Assembly (NCBI RefSeq): GCF_003248355.1
Contig: NZ_QKWY01000001.1
Span: 248,001 to 312,000, forward strand
Direction: 5' to 3'
From: Streptomyces sp. AC1-42W
GTDB lineage: Bacteria > Actinomycetota > Actinomycetes > Streptomycetales > Streptomycetaceae
Length of the DNA: 64,000 bases
The notes under the pieces were generated by a model, which was given only the letters and a program-made list of their open reading frames with translations, searched no databases and had not been told where the DNA came from. The position numbers and the translations under genes are program-made. Shown here piece by piece: positions 44,001 through 51,568 of the stretch (the stretch's first letter is position 1; each line of letters starts with the position of its first letter).

Positions 44001-45894
44001 GCCCGTCCGTCATGCCGGCCAGCCGGTCCCCGAGCGCGGCGGCGTCCGTGACGGAGGCGAGCGCGGCGGCCTCCTCGGTGAGGCGGGCGATGTCCTCGTG
44101 GTAGCCGGCGAACGCGTCGTCCCTGGCCAGGAAGGCGACCGCGCGGCGGGCCGCCGCCTCGATGTCCTCGGTGGTGGCGGCGGTCAGCTCGGCGATGCGC
44201 GCGGTGTCCGCGTACCGCATCTCCGCGAGCGTCGCCAGATGGCCGTGCGCGCCGCGCAGTTCGGTGAGCCGCTCCACCCACTCGGCGGCGGTGCGCGGGG
44301 CCTCGCCCCGGACCCGGCGGACCAGCGCGGTGATGCGGTCGGCGGTCTCGGTGAGCGCGTCGGCGGCCTGCCGGGTCAGCTCCTGGACGGCCTCGAACTC
44401 CGCGACGACCTGGCGCGCGGTCTCCCGCAGCTCGCCCAGCGGACCGGCCAGCCCGCCCAGTTCGGGGTCGTCCAGCCAGTGGTAGCGGTCGCCGGCCCGG
44501 ACGCAGTCGGCCACCAGCCGGTCGTACACGGCGGCGGTCGGCGCCGTCTCGGACGCGGCGTGCGCCAGCGCCAGGCAGTCGGAGATGCCGCGTACGAGGT
44601 CGGCGTTGCCGACGCGGGCGAGCGGCCCCTCGCCCGCCGGGCGGGACGCGGCGTACGTGTCGGAGACGTACGGGGTCTCCCAGCGCTGCAGCGGGTGCAC
44701 CCGCGCCGCGCCGCCCTCGCCGCCCTCCACCGGGTCGCGCAGCACCACGAGCGTGCCGTCGTCCAGCAGGGCGTGGCCCCGGCCCTGGAGCGGGGTCGCG
44801 ACCTCCTGGCGGATCACGTTGTACGGCAGCAGCAGGCTCCGGCCGTCCTCCCGGGAGCGGAAGACGTAGAGCACGTCCTCGCCGTTGGGGGAGCGCACCG
44901 CCTCCTCGAAGACCGGGTCGGTGAGCGGCTGCGCGATGTCGAAGGTCCTGGCCTCGCCGGTGGTCAGGTAGAAGCCGCCGGGGAAGATGATCCCCTGGTC
45001 CTCGGGGAGCCGCCGGCAGGCCGGGCCGATGCCGTCGAGGCGGGTGACCGTGGACAGCAGCGAGTTGTGGACGAGGTGGCGCCTGGTCTCCTCCTTGTAC
45101 GGGCGCACCCGCAGCAGCACCAGCGGGCCCAGCTCGGCGTACTCCACCTCGGCGTCCGCCAGCGACTGGAGCGGTTCGGTGACCGGCTCCTCGTAGATTC
45201 CCTCCGGGCTCTCCGTGTCGTCGGCCGTCTTCACGGTCAGGGTGCCGCCGAGCGTGTCGACGTACAGCTCCGCCGCGGTGGGGAGCGCGATGTGCGGGTG
45301 GCGGCCCGCGACATGGCACTCGCGTCCGGCGGGGGTCCAGGTGAAGTCGTGCGACGGCGGGAATACGTGGTCGCGCTCGCCGCGTGCGTCGAGGAACGCG
45401 CCGGGGGAGCCGTCCGCGTTCAGCGCCCAGCGCAGCACCCGGATGTCGTCGGCGGTCTCGCCGGTACGGAAGACCGCGAGCAGCCGGCCCTCGGTCCGGC
45501 GCAGCCGCAGCAGCCGGGCGTCCCGGAAGTAGCGGTGCAGCCCGTCGAACTCGCGGACGAACGCGGCGTCGGTCAGCGGAGTGCCGGTGCCGGGCGCGAG
45601 GTCGGCCGCGTACAGCGCCAGGACGTCGTCGACGGCCGGTTCGCCGCGGTGGCCGGGCCCCCGCTCGAAGCCGAACAGCAGCTCGCCGCCGAGCGCGACC
45701 AGGTCGCGGGGGACGGCGGGGCGGGCCGTGCGCAGCTGCTCGCTGCCCAGCAGGCGCAGCCCGGTGGAGCCGAACGCCTCGGTGCGGCGGGCGTTGAGGG
45801 CGGTGGCCCGGCGGGAGAGTTCGGCGGCGTGGGTGCTCAGGCGGCGCCGCAGGACGTCGTAGTCCCCGGCGGTGGGAGGGGGCACGGTGTCCAT
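41008..45894 (-). CDS. DUF3686-type giant AAA ATPase
   Basis: 1628 residues, among the largest proteins here. The N-terminal ~500 residues are mainly beta (RYFRDARLLRLRRTEGRLLA, YVFRSREDGRSLLLPYN) and match the DUF3686 'ATPase involved in DNA repair' region; ~500-850 are long coiled-coils (ELRRTEVY- and QLENLEARFAEFDDFLAEL-like); ~1230-1480 an AAA domain with P-loop SPPGYGKTTLMEY (~1262) and Walker B NNTLLYLDDIQ. There is no signal peptide; it is probably a soluble or membrane-peripheral complex. It lies 97 bp after the YqiK-like flotillin gene, with a small hairpin (45938-45961) between, and forms one unit with it. Substrate and role are unknown. Confidence 0.85.
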   Translation of the reverse strand: MDTVPPPTAGDYDVLRRRLSTHAAELSRRATALNARRTEAFGSTGLRLLGSEQLRTARPAVPRDLVALGGELLFGFERGPGHRGEPAVDDVLALYAADLAPGTGTPLTDAAFVREFDGLHRYFRDARLLRLRRTEGRLLAVFRTGETADDIRVLRWALNADGSPGAFLDARGERDHVFPPSHDFTWTPAGRECHVAGRHPHIALPTAAELYVDTLGGTLTVKTADDTESPEGIYEEPVTEPLQSLADAEVEYAELGPLVLLRVRPYKEETRRHLVHNSLLSTVTRLDGIGPACRRLPEDQGIIFPGGFYLTTGEARTFDIAQPLTDPVFEEAVRSPNGEDVLYVFRSREDGRSLLLPYNVIRQEVATPLQGRGHALLDDGTLVVLRDPVEGGEGGAARVHPLQRWETPYVSDTYAASRPAGEGPLARVGNADLVRGISDCLALAHAASETAPTAAVYDRLVADCVRAGDRYHWLDDPELGGLAGPLGELRETARQVVAEFEAVQELTRQAADALTETADRITALVRRVRGEAPRTAAEWVERLTELRGAHGHLATLAEMRYADTARIAELTAATTEDIEAAARRAVAFLARDDAFAGYHEDIARLTEEAAALASVTDAAALGDRLAGMTDGLSTVTDVVAGLDIGDGVVRTSILERIAEVLGAVNRARATLEARRRELADHEGRAEFAAESALLGQTVTAALAAADTPDSCDEQLARLLLQLENLEARFAEFDDFLAELGERRTEVYEAFSARRQSLQDALARRTERLAESAARVLETVARRSTALPDADAVHTYFASDPMVAKLRRTADELRALGDTVRAEELDGQLLAARQEAGRALRDRGELYTDGGAVIRLGRHRFAVNTQPFELTLVPQDDGLSFAVTGTDYRMPVTDPEFAATRPYWDRTLPSESPLVYRSEHLAARLLAEHGADRLAALDGTELAALVRESAAAAYDEGHQRGVHDEDATAILAALLRLHAGAGLLRFPPDVRAAAQLFWAHGPDDELRASWTRRARSLARARDTFGPAPAVAALQEEWARAIPGERTGPVAAYLFEELTCGPEGFATAAAVRAFLDKFRHAAGGSGYDDDLAALADDLPARRQLVEGWLTSYAGASGTELDPGDLAEAVAVELCPPGVLDRYEADAPLAETVDGLLGVHPRVERGRLTVRIDELLSRTEEFRTTAVPGFRAYQRRRTALVAAERARLRLDDHRPRVMSAFVRNRLLDEVYLPLIGDSLAKQLGTADADRRTDSQGLLLLVSPPGYGKTTLMEYVADRLGLVLVKISGPNLGRDVTSLDPAQAGSATARQEIEKINFALEAGNNTLLYLDDIQHTSPELLQKFIPLCDATRRVEGVRDGEPRTYDLRGKRFAVCMAGNPYTESGERFQVPDMLANRADVWNLGEVLSGREDVFALSFVENALTANPVLAPLAGRSRDDLALLLRLAAGDPAARPDQLEHPYPAAEVERITAVLRHLLRARDTVLAVNAAYIASAAQTDATRTEPPFRLQGSYRNMNRIAERIAPVMNDAELSAVVDDHYAGEAQTLTSGAEAALLKLAALRGTLTPAQAERWAALCASYVRTQALGGPEGDPMTRAVAALGLLADRIAAVETAIGRAADPRHLLSRHPEDR

Positions 45895-45991
45895 GGGGTG
45901 GCTCCTAGCGGTGGTGTCCTTGGGCGGCCCGCCCGCCCCGCCCGGAGTTCGGGCCGGGCGGAGGCGGACGGGCGTGCGGGTGACGTGGCGG

Positions 45992-48091
45992 TCAGGCCAC
46001 CGGCGTACCGTTCAGGCCGGCCGCCTTCAGACTGCCGACCGGGACGTCCGCGATGCCCAGCGACTTCGCGTGGTCCAGCAGGGCGCGGACCTGGTCCGCG
46101 CCGACGCCCGCGCCGGGCGCGGCCATCATCCGCATGAGCAGCGCCGACACCGTCAGGTTCTGCACATCGCCCGAGGACACCGACGACAGCACCCGCGTCA
46201 GGTCCTGCGTGAACGAGGACTCGCCGTCCAGCCACGGCCCGGCCAGCGCCTTCGCCGTGTCCGAGTTCGCGACGAAGCCGTCCAGGCTCTTGCCCATCGA
46301 GATGGCGGAGACCAGCCGGTCGAAGAAGACCGACTCGCCGCCGACGATGTCGATGTCCGCGTTCTCCAGACCCGTGGCCAGGACCGTCGCCTGCGCCTCG
46401 GCGACCTGCCGCTGCACATCGAGCCCCGCGAGCCGGATCTCCTTCTCGGCGGCCAGCCGCAGCCGGTACTCCTCGTGCCCGCGCGACGCGTCGTCGAGGG
46501 CCGCCATCGCGGCCGCCTTCTCGGTGAGGCCCGCGGCCTCGGCCTTCAGCTTCTCGCCGATCATCGCCGCGTCGGCCGTCGCCTGCGCCTGGGTGCCTTC
46601 CGCGTCGGCGAGGGCCTTGAGCCGGGCGCCCTCCGCCTCGGCCCGGAGCCGCGCGGACGTGGCCTCGGCCTCGGCGAGCCCGGTCTTCTCGATCACCTCC
46701 GCCGCCGCGTCCCGCACCTGGACGTCCGCCAGGCCGGGCGCCGCCGACTCCGCCTGGATGCCCTCGGCCAGTCGCAGCTTCGCCTGCGCGTCCAGGTCGG
46801 CGGTCTTCAGCCGGGCCTCGGCGAGCGTCAGCTGCTCGGCCGCCCGGTGGGTGGCCGCGGCCTCGGCGGCCTCGGCCGCCTTGATGTCCTTGACCAGCCG
46901 CTCCTGCGCCTCCGCCTCGGCGGCGATGATGACCGACTTGCGGGTGCGCTCGGACTCCTCGACCGCCCGCAGCGTCTTGATGGACTCCTCCTGCTCGGCG
47001 ACCGTGCGGTCCACCGCGACGCGCTCGCGGATGACGTCGGCGACCTCGCGGCGCTCCGCTTCGACCTCCTTCGTCGCGGCGATGCGGTTCAGCTCGGTCT
47101 CGCGCTCGCGCCCGATGACCTCCAGCATCCGGTCCTTCTCGATGCGCTCGTTCTCCACCGCGATGACCCGCTCGCGGTTCTTCTGGGCGACGGCGATCTC
47201 CCGGGCCTGGTTCTCCCGCTGGATGCCGAGCTGCTCCTCGGTCCGGATGAACGCGGCCTGGGCGCCGAGGCGCTCCTCCTCCTGGACGCGGGCGGTCACC
47301 GCCTCCTCGCGGGCGCGCAGCGTCTCGACCTCGCGGCGCTGCTTGATCTCGGCCTCGGCCTGCCGGCGCTCCAGCTCCAGGATGGTCTCCCGCGCGTCCA
47401 CGTCCTGACGGGTGATCTCCTTCTGCTCGGTGCGCTGGAACTCGTTGGTGCGCACGTGCTCGATCGCGGTCAGCTCGGTGATCTTCCGGATGCCCTGGGC
47501 GTCCAGGATGTTGGCGCCGTCGAGCTGCGCCAGCGGGGTCTGCTCCAGGAAGTCGATCGCCGCGTCGTCGAGGTGGTAGCCGTTCAGGTCGGTGCCGATG
47601 ACGCGGATGATCCGGTCCCGGAACTCCTCGCGCTTGGTGTACAGGTCGACGAAGTCGAGCTGCTTGCCGACGGTCTTCAGCGCCTCGGAGAACTTCGCCG
47701 CGAAGAACTCCTGGATGGCGACCTTGTCGCTGGCGCGCTCGGTGCCGATGGCCTGGGCGACCTTGATGACGTCCTCGACCGTCTTGTTGACCCGGACGAA
47801 GAAGGTGATGTGGATGTCGGCGCGGATGTTGTCCTGGCAGATCAGGCCCTCGCGCCCGGTGCGGCGGATCTCGATCGTCTTCACCGAGATGTCCATGGAC
47901 TCGGCCTTGTGGAGCACCGGCAGGACGACGGCCCCGGTGAAGGTCACATCGACCTTCTTGGTCTTGGAGATGATGAGCGCCTTGCCCTGCTCCACCTTGC
48001 GGAAGAGCCGGGTGACGATCAGCAGCACGGCTACGGCGATGAGCAGGACCACGGCGATGAGCAGGCCGAGGCCCAAGGAGATGGCTTCCAT
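45992..48091 (-). CDS. YqiK-like flotillin (SPFH protein)
   Basis: 699 residues. A single N-terminal transmembrane helix (LLIAVVLLIAVAVLLIVT) is followed by the SPFH domain (~35-210: RKVEQGKALIISKTKKVDVT, EDVIKVAQAIGTERASDK) and a very long Ala/Glu-rich flotillin coiled-coil at ~215-590 with EA repeats, ending in a hydrophobic C-terminal region (SVFFDRLVSAISMGKSLDGF). Flotillins oligomerise on the cytoplasmic face and organise membrane microdomains. The ATG is followed at once by the membrane helix. It sits between the YqiJ-like gene and the AAA ATPase on one strand, so the three probably form a complex. Confidence 0.92.
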   Translation of the reverse strand: MEAISLGLGLLIAVVLLIAVAVLLIVTRLFRKVEQGKALIISKTKKVDVTFTGAVVLPVLHKAESMDISVKTIEIRRTGREGLICQDNIRADIHITFFVRVNKTVEDVIKVAQAIGTERASDKVAIQEFFAAKFSEALKTVGKQLDFVDLYTKREEFRDRIIRVIGTDLNGYHLDDAAIDFLEQTPLAQLDGANILDAQGIRKITELTAIEHVRTNEFQRTEQKEITRQDVDARETILELERRQAEAEIKQRREVETLRAREEAVTARVQEEERLGAQAAFIRTEEQLGIQRENQAREIAVAQKNRERVIAVENERIEKDRMLEVIGRERETELNRIAATKEVEAERREVADVIRERVAVDRTVAEQEESIKTLRAVEESERTRKSVIIAAEAEAQERLVKDIKAAEAAEAAATHRAAEQLTLAEARLKTADLDAQAKLRLAEGIQAESAAPGLADVQVRDAAAEVIEKTGLAEAEATSARLRAEAEGARLKALADAEGTQAQATADAAMIGEKLKAEAAGLTEKAAAMAALDDASRGHEEYRLRLAAEKEIRLAGLDVQRQVAEAQATVLATGLENADIDIVGGESVFFDRLVSAISMGKSLDGFVANSDTAKALAGPWLDGESSFTQDLTRVLSSVSSGDVQNLTVSALLMRMMAAPGAGVGADQVRALLDHAKSLGIADVPVGSLKAAGLNGTPVA

Positions 48092-48127
48092 GACAGTCCT
48101 TGGCGGCTGGTGGTGCGGAAATGAGCG

Positions 48128-48141
48128 GTTTCACGTGAAAC
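48128..48141. other. parS: parS site 3 (ParB binding)
   Basis: GTTTCACGTGAAAC, third exact copy, in the 121-bp gap between the YqiJ-like and YqiK-like genes, 37 bp upstream of the flotillin start. Being inside an operon, ParB binding here could affect its transcription. Confidence 0.9.
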
Positions 48142-48212
48142 ACGGCGCGGCGGCACACCGCGTCCGGGCAGGCCGGACGGGCGCCCCGGGCCGGTGAGCG
48201 GTGGGTGACGGC

Positions 48213-48875
48213 TCAGGTGGCGGGGCCGGAGGCCGTACGGCCGTGCGGCGGGAGCGGGGAGGGCGGCGGACCGGGATCGAGCGCCCGGTCGTAGGCCGCG
48301 ACCCAGAAGAACTCGCCGTCCTCGTCGTACGCGTACAGCAGGCCCGAGCTGCCCGAGACCAGCGTCGCGTCGGCGGGCGGCAGCTGCCGCACCTGGACGA
48401 CGGCGGTGGACCCGTCGGCGGCGGCGACCTCGGCCTGGCCGAAGTCCGAGCCGACCGTGCCGGTACGGATCGTGCAGACCCGGCCGATGAAGTCCTGGCG
48501 CGATGGCGGGGGCTGGTCCGGGAAGAAGCGGCGGAAGTGGTGGACGAGCAGCCGCACCGCGCCCCAGGCGAGCAGCAGTGCCCCGGCGAGCACCGCGCAG
48601 GCCAGCACGGCGCGCACGGTGCCGGTGGTGTCCGAGCGGTGCACCAGCACCGAACCCGACAGGGCGGCGAACCAGCCCACGGCGACCATCAGGGAGACCG
48701 AGACGGTGACCGGGACCCCGCCGACGCCCGCGAGATCGGTGTCGAGGTCCGTGTCGAAGGAATGGTGGTCGGCCGCGCCGACCAGGACGAGCAGCCAGAA
48801 GGCGATGACGACGACCAGCGCCGCGGCGAAGAGTACGGCCGGGAAGGACAGCGTCGCGTCCAGGAATTCCCGCAT
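48213..48875 (-). CDS. YqiJ-like membrane protein with OB-fold tail
   Basis: 220 residues: three transmembrane helices (~12-34 AVLFAAALVVVIAFWLLVLV, ~53-73, ~85-108), a conserved D/H-rich loop (DHHSFDTDLDTDLAGVGG), and a C-terminal OB-fold domain (~130-190: DFIGRVCTIRTGTVGSDFGQ). In E. coli, yqiJ stands directly before yqiK (flotillin), and the same pairing is seen here. The OB-fold domain is thought to help assemble the flotillin ring. It is the first gene of the three-gene unit and is divergent from the PucR-type regulator. Confidence 0.85.
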   Translation of the reverse strand: MREFLDATLSFPAVLFAAALVVVIAFWLLVLVGAADHHSFDTDLDTDLAGVGGVPVTVSVSLMVAVGWFAALSGSVLVHRSDTTGTVRAVLACAVLAGALLLAWGAVRLLVHHFRRFFPDQPPPSRQDFIGRVCTIRTGTVGSDFGQAEVAAADGSTAVVQVRQLPPADATLVSGSSGLLYAYDEDGEFFWVAAYDRALDPGPPPSPLPPHGRTASGPAT

Positions 48876-49082
48876 CGGTTTTCCACCCCCTGGCGGTCCC
48901 GCCGACGGGTGCCGCCGGCGTCTTGCGCGCGGACCGGGCGGTGCCCCGGTGCCGCGGCGCCACCCTCGACGACACCGCGACGACCCAGGGCCTTCCCCCC
49001 GATCCCCCGTGCACCCCCGTGTTTCCCCCGTGGTCCCCCGGTCGGTGCTGACTGGATCGTGTCATCCTGGGCGGCCCGGACG

Positions 49083-49102
49083 CATTGCCGGAACGCGGCA
49101 AC
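49083..49102 (-). promoter_or_regulatory. Dyad upstream of the first SPFH operon
   Basis: CATTGCCGGAACGCGGCAAC contains the dyad TTGCCG-5-CGGCAA and is 17/20 identical to 55591-55610 upstream of the second SPFH operon. CTGGAT lies exactly 25 bp away on the same side in both. The rest of the 313-bp gap 48876-49188 shows nothing else I can support. It is 86 bp before the divergent PucR-type gene, which may also use it. Confidence 0.6.
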
Positions 49103-49188
49103 GTTCACTGCCGCAGGATGCCGGGCACCGGCATCGCCGCCCGCGCGTCGGGCAGGGGGTGGGACGGTTGAGAAACGGAGAGATACAG

Positions 49189-50274
49189 GTGGCGGAACCG
49201 GAGATTCCCGACAGCTTTCTGGCGGGTTACGCCGACATATTGGCGCAGGCGGCCGCTTCCGGGCGGCGGCTGACCCGCGAGGAGCTGGACACCCGCCGCG
49301 CCCTGGGCAGACAGGCCGCCGAGGCCGGTCACCAGCTCCGCGCCCTGGTCCGCATGCATCTCGCCGAGACCCGCACCGCCTGGCCGGCCTCCGCCCCCGG
49401 CGCGACCCCGGCCGTCGTGGCCGCCGCCGCCGACAGTGTGCTGGCCGCCGCCGAGCAGGCGGTCGACGCCTTCGCGGACGGGTTCGAGCGCGCCCAGCGC
49501 CTCACCGTGCGCCGCGAGGAGGCCGCCCGGCGGGAGTTCATCGACGACCTGCTCTACGGCCGCAGCGACCTGGGCCGGCTCGCCGAGCGGGCCACCCGCT
49601 TCGGCCTGCGCCTGGCCCGCGCCCATGCCGTAGCGGTGGCCTCCGGCCCGGAGGCGTACACCGAGACCGAGGCCGTGCCCCGGCACGTGGAGTCGGCGAT
49701 GCTGGCCCGGTTCAGCGGGCGCAAGATCCTGCTCACCACGAAGGACGGGCGGATGGTGTGCATCGCGCCCGGCGGCCAGCCCGACGTCCTGCGCTACTTC
49801 GCCAAGCAGGCGCACGCCGCGACGGACGGCGGCCGGGTGGCGATCGGCCGCGCCCACCGGGGCCCCGGCGGGGTGGTCCAGTCGTACGACGAGGCACTGG
49901 ACGCGCTGGACCTGGCGGACCGCATGGACCTGGAGGACCCTGTGCTGTACGCCGCCGATCTGCTGGTCTACCCCGTGCTCACCCGGGACCGGCAGGCCAT
50001 GGCCGACCTCGTACGCAGCGAACTGGGCCCGCTCCAGAAGGCCAGGGGCGGCGCCGAACCGCTGCTGCGGACGCTCGCGGTCTACTTCGACGCGGGCTGT
50101 GTCGCCGCCGAGACGGCCCGCCGGCTCTCGCTGAGCGTCCGCGCCCTCACGTACCGGCTCGAACGCATCCACCAGCTGACCGGCTCCGACCCCTCCGACC
50201 CCATGCACCGCTACGCCCTGCAGACCGCGGTGATCGGCGCCCGGCTGCTGGACTGGCCCGCCAAGGACCTCTGA
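49189..50274 (+). CDS. PucR-type transcriptional regulator
   Basis: 361 residues. The N-terminal ~150 residues are helical (DSFLAGYADILAQAAASGRR, VVAAAADSVLAAAEQAVDAF); ~165-270 resemble the GGDEF-like middle domain of PucR/CdaR proteins; ~300-355 are the PucR C-terminal HTH_30 (LLRTLAVYFDAGCVAAETAR, LSLSVRALTYRLERIHQLTG). Such regulators control purine, sugar-diacid or polyketide-related genes and, in Streptomyces, many orphan loci. The GTG was chosen because GGAGA lies about seven bases upstream; a TTG at 49168 is possible. Divergent from the YqiJ/YqiK operon and next to its dyad, it is a candidate regulator of it. Confidence 0.88.
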   Translation: MAEPEIPDSFLAGYADILAQAAASGRRLTREELDTRRALGRQAAEAGHQLRALVRMHLAETRTAWPASAPGATPAVVAAAADSVLAAAEQAVDAFADGFERAQRLTVRREEAARREFIDDLLYGRSDLGRLAERATRFGLRLARAHAVAVASGPEAYTETEAVPRHVESAMLARFSGRKILLTTKDGRMVCIAPGGQPDVLRYFAKQAHAATDGGRVAIGRAHRGPGGVVQSYDEALDALDLADRMDLEDPVLYAADLLVYPVLTRDRQAMADLVRSELGPLQKARGGAEPLLRTLAVYFDAGCVAAETARRLSLSVRALTYRLERIHQLTGSDPSDPMHRYALQTAVIGARLLDWPAKDL

Positions 50275-50295
50275 GCGGGGCGTCCGGCCGGGCGT

Positions 50296-50820
50296 TCAGC
50301 GACCGGGGGGCCGTGCCGGGCCCTCGGTGAGCCGGACGAAGGGGATGGACCTGCCCACCCGCCGGTAGTCCTCCGCGCCGCCGTCCACCTCGAAGCCCAT
50401 GTACGCGCAGAGCCGACGCGCGACCCTGGGGTGGCGGGGCGCGTACCGGGCCATCAGCTCGCCGCCCTCGTCGGGGTCGAGCACCTGCGCGGTCACCGCG
50501 TGGAACCTGCGGCCGACCTGCACCGTGGCGTGCGGGGTCTGCCGCAGGTTGCGGAACCAGTCGGCGCGGGGGCCGAACCCGGACGCCACGGTCCAGCACG
50601 CCCGGCCCTCGTGGGTGCCCGCCTCCACGACCTCGATGGCGGTGCGGCGCGGCAGGCCGGAGACGCGGCCGGTGTGCACGAGCAGCAGCAACCGGCCCCC
50701 GAAGAGCGGCCCCAGCCCCATGCGGAACATATGGACGGGCAGCCGGAAGGCGCCGCGCCGCCAGCCGGTCGGCGGGTCCGGGCGCCGGGGAGCGGGCGAT
50801 GCCGCGGGTTCATGCGTCAC
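50296..50820 (-). CDS. Deazaflavin (F420)-dependent nitroreductase-family protein
   Basis: 174 residues of the DDN/FDOR-B-like split beta-barrel family. Key segments are LLLLVHTGRVSGLPRRTAIE, WTVASGFGPRADWFRNLR (the G..ADW..NL signature) and HPRVARRLCAYMGFEVDG. These enzymes bind F420, a cofactor common in actinomycetes, and reduce nitroimidazoles, enones or coumarins. The GTG start has no ribosome site, and the frame is open six more codons upstream, but a dyad at 50822 sits right before it, suggesting a leaderless or tightly regulated message. It is divergent from a MarR gene. Confidence 0.85.
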   Translation of the reverse strand: MTHEPAASPAPRRPDPPTGWRRGAFRLPVHMFRMGLGPLFGGRLLLLVHTGRVSGLPRRTAIEVVEAGTHEGRACWTVASGFGPRADWFRNLRQTPHATVQVGRRFHAVTAQVLDPDEGGELMARYAPRHPRVARRLCAYMGFEVDGGAEDYRRVGRSIPFVRLTEGPARPPGR

Positions 50821-50821
50821 C

Positions 50822-50836
50822 GTGCAAACGTTGCAC
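50822..50836. promoter_or_regulatory. Operator-like dyad between oxidoreductase and MarR genes
   Basis: GTGCAAACGTTGCAC, a perfect GTGCAA-3-TTGCAC dyad, starts one base before the oxidoreductase start codon, in the 120-bp divergent gap shared with the MarR gene. A MarR dimer bound here would block the oxidoreductase gene. Confidence 0.5.
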
Positions 50837-50940
50837 AATCAAAAGATCGGTGCCAGTGCGGAGCGCTGACGGGCGGGTACCGGTTGCGCATCGGACCGGG
50901 GTCCGTTCGAGCGGGCCGGCCGGGCGCGGTAGAAAGAGGC

Positions 50941-51495
50941 GTGGCCGCGCACCGACAATGCCCCGACGAACCGCCGCCGACCGCCCCGGACCGGGACGAC
51001 GTCGACGCGGTGACGTGCGCGGTCCTGACGGCGTCCAGGCTGCTGGTCGCCGTATCGGCGCGGTCGCTGGCGGCGGTCGAGGACCGGGTGACGCTGCCCC
51101 AGTTCCGGCTTCTGGTGGTGCTCTCGACGCACGGCGACGCCAAGCTCGTCACGCTCGCCGAGCGGCTCGGCGTGAACCCCTCGACCGCCATGCGCATGCT
51201 GGACCGGCTGATCGCGGCGGGCCTCGCCGAACGCCAGGTCAACCCGGCCAACCGCCGCGAGACGGTGCTCCGGCTGACACCCGACGGCCACCGGCTGGTC
51301 GGGGAGGTCACGGCCGGCCGCCGCCGGGAGGTCGCCTCGATCGTCGAGCGCATCGCGCCCGAGCAGCGCGCCGCGCTCATCGACGCGCTGCGGGCGTTCA
51401 CGGACGCGGGCGGCGAGGCGGCGGCCCCGGTGGAGGGCGCGGACGCCTACCCGCTGGGCTGGACCCCGGACCTCCCGGCGGCGCACGGCGCGTGA
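50941..51495 (+). CDS. MarR-family regulator
   Basis: 184 residues. The winged helix spans ~35-130 (TLPQFRLLVVLSTHGDAKLV, LAERLGVNPSTAMRMLDRLI, NPANRRETVLRLTPDGHRLV), flanked by dimerisation helices. It follows the typical layout of a repressor divergent from an oxidoreductase, with a dyad between. The C-terminal ~25 residues (GADAYPLGWTPDLPAAHGA) are an unusual Pro/Ala tail beyond the normal MarR end. The GTG has GAAAGAGG upstream. Confidence 0.9.
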   Translation: MAAHRQCPDEPPPTAPDRDDVDAVTCAVLTASRLLVAVSARSLAAVEDRVTLPQFRLLVVLSTHGDAKLVTLAERLGVNPSTAMRMLDRLIAAGLAERQVNPANRRETVLRLTPDGHRLVGEVTAGRRREVASIVERIAPEQRAALIDALRAFTDAGGEAAAPVEGADAYPLGWTPDLPAAHGA

Positions 51496-51568
51496 GCGGG
51501 GAGCACCCGCCCCGCGCCCCGTACGCCGTGCGCCTGGACTCCGTGCGCCTGCGCTCCGGTTACTCCGG

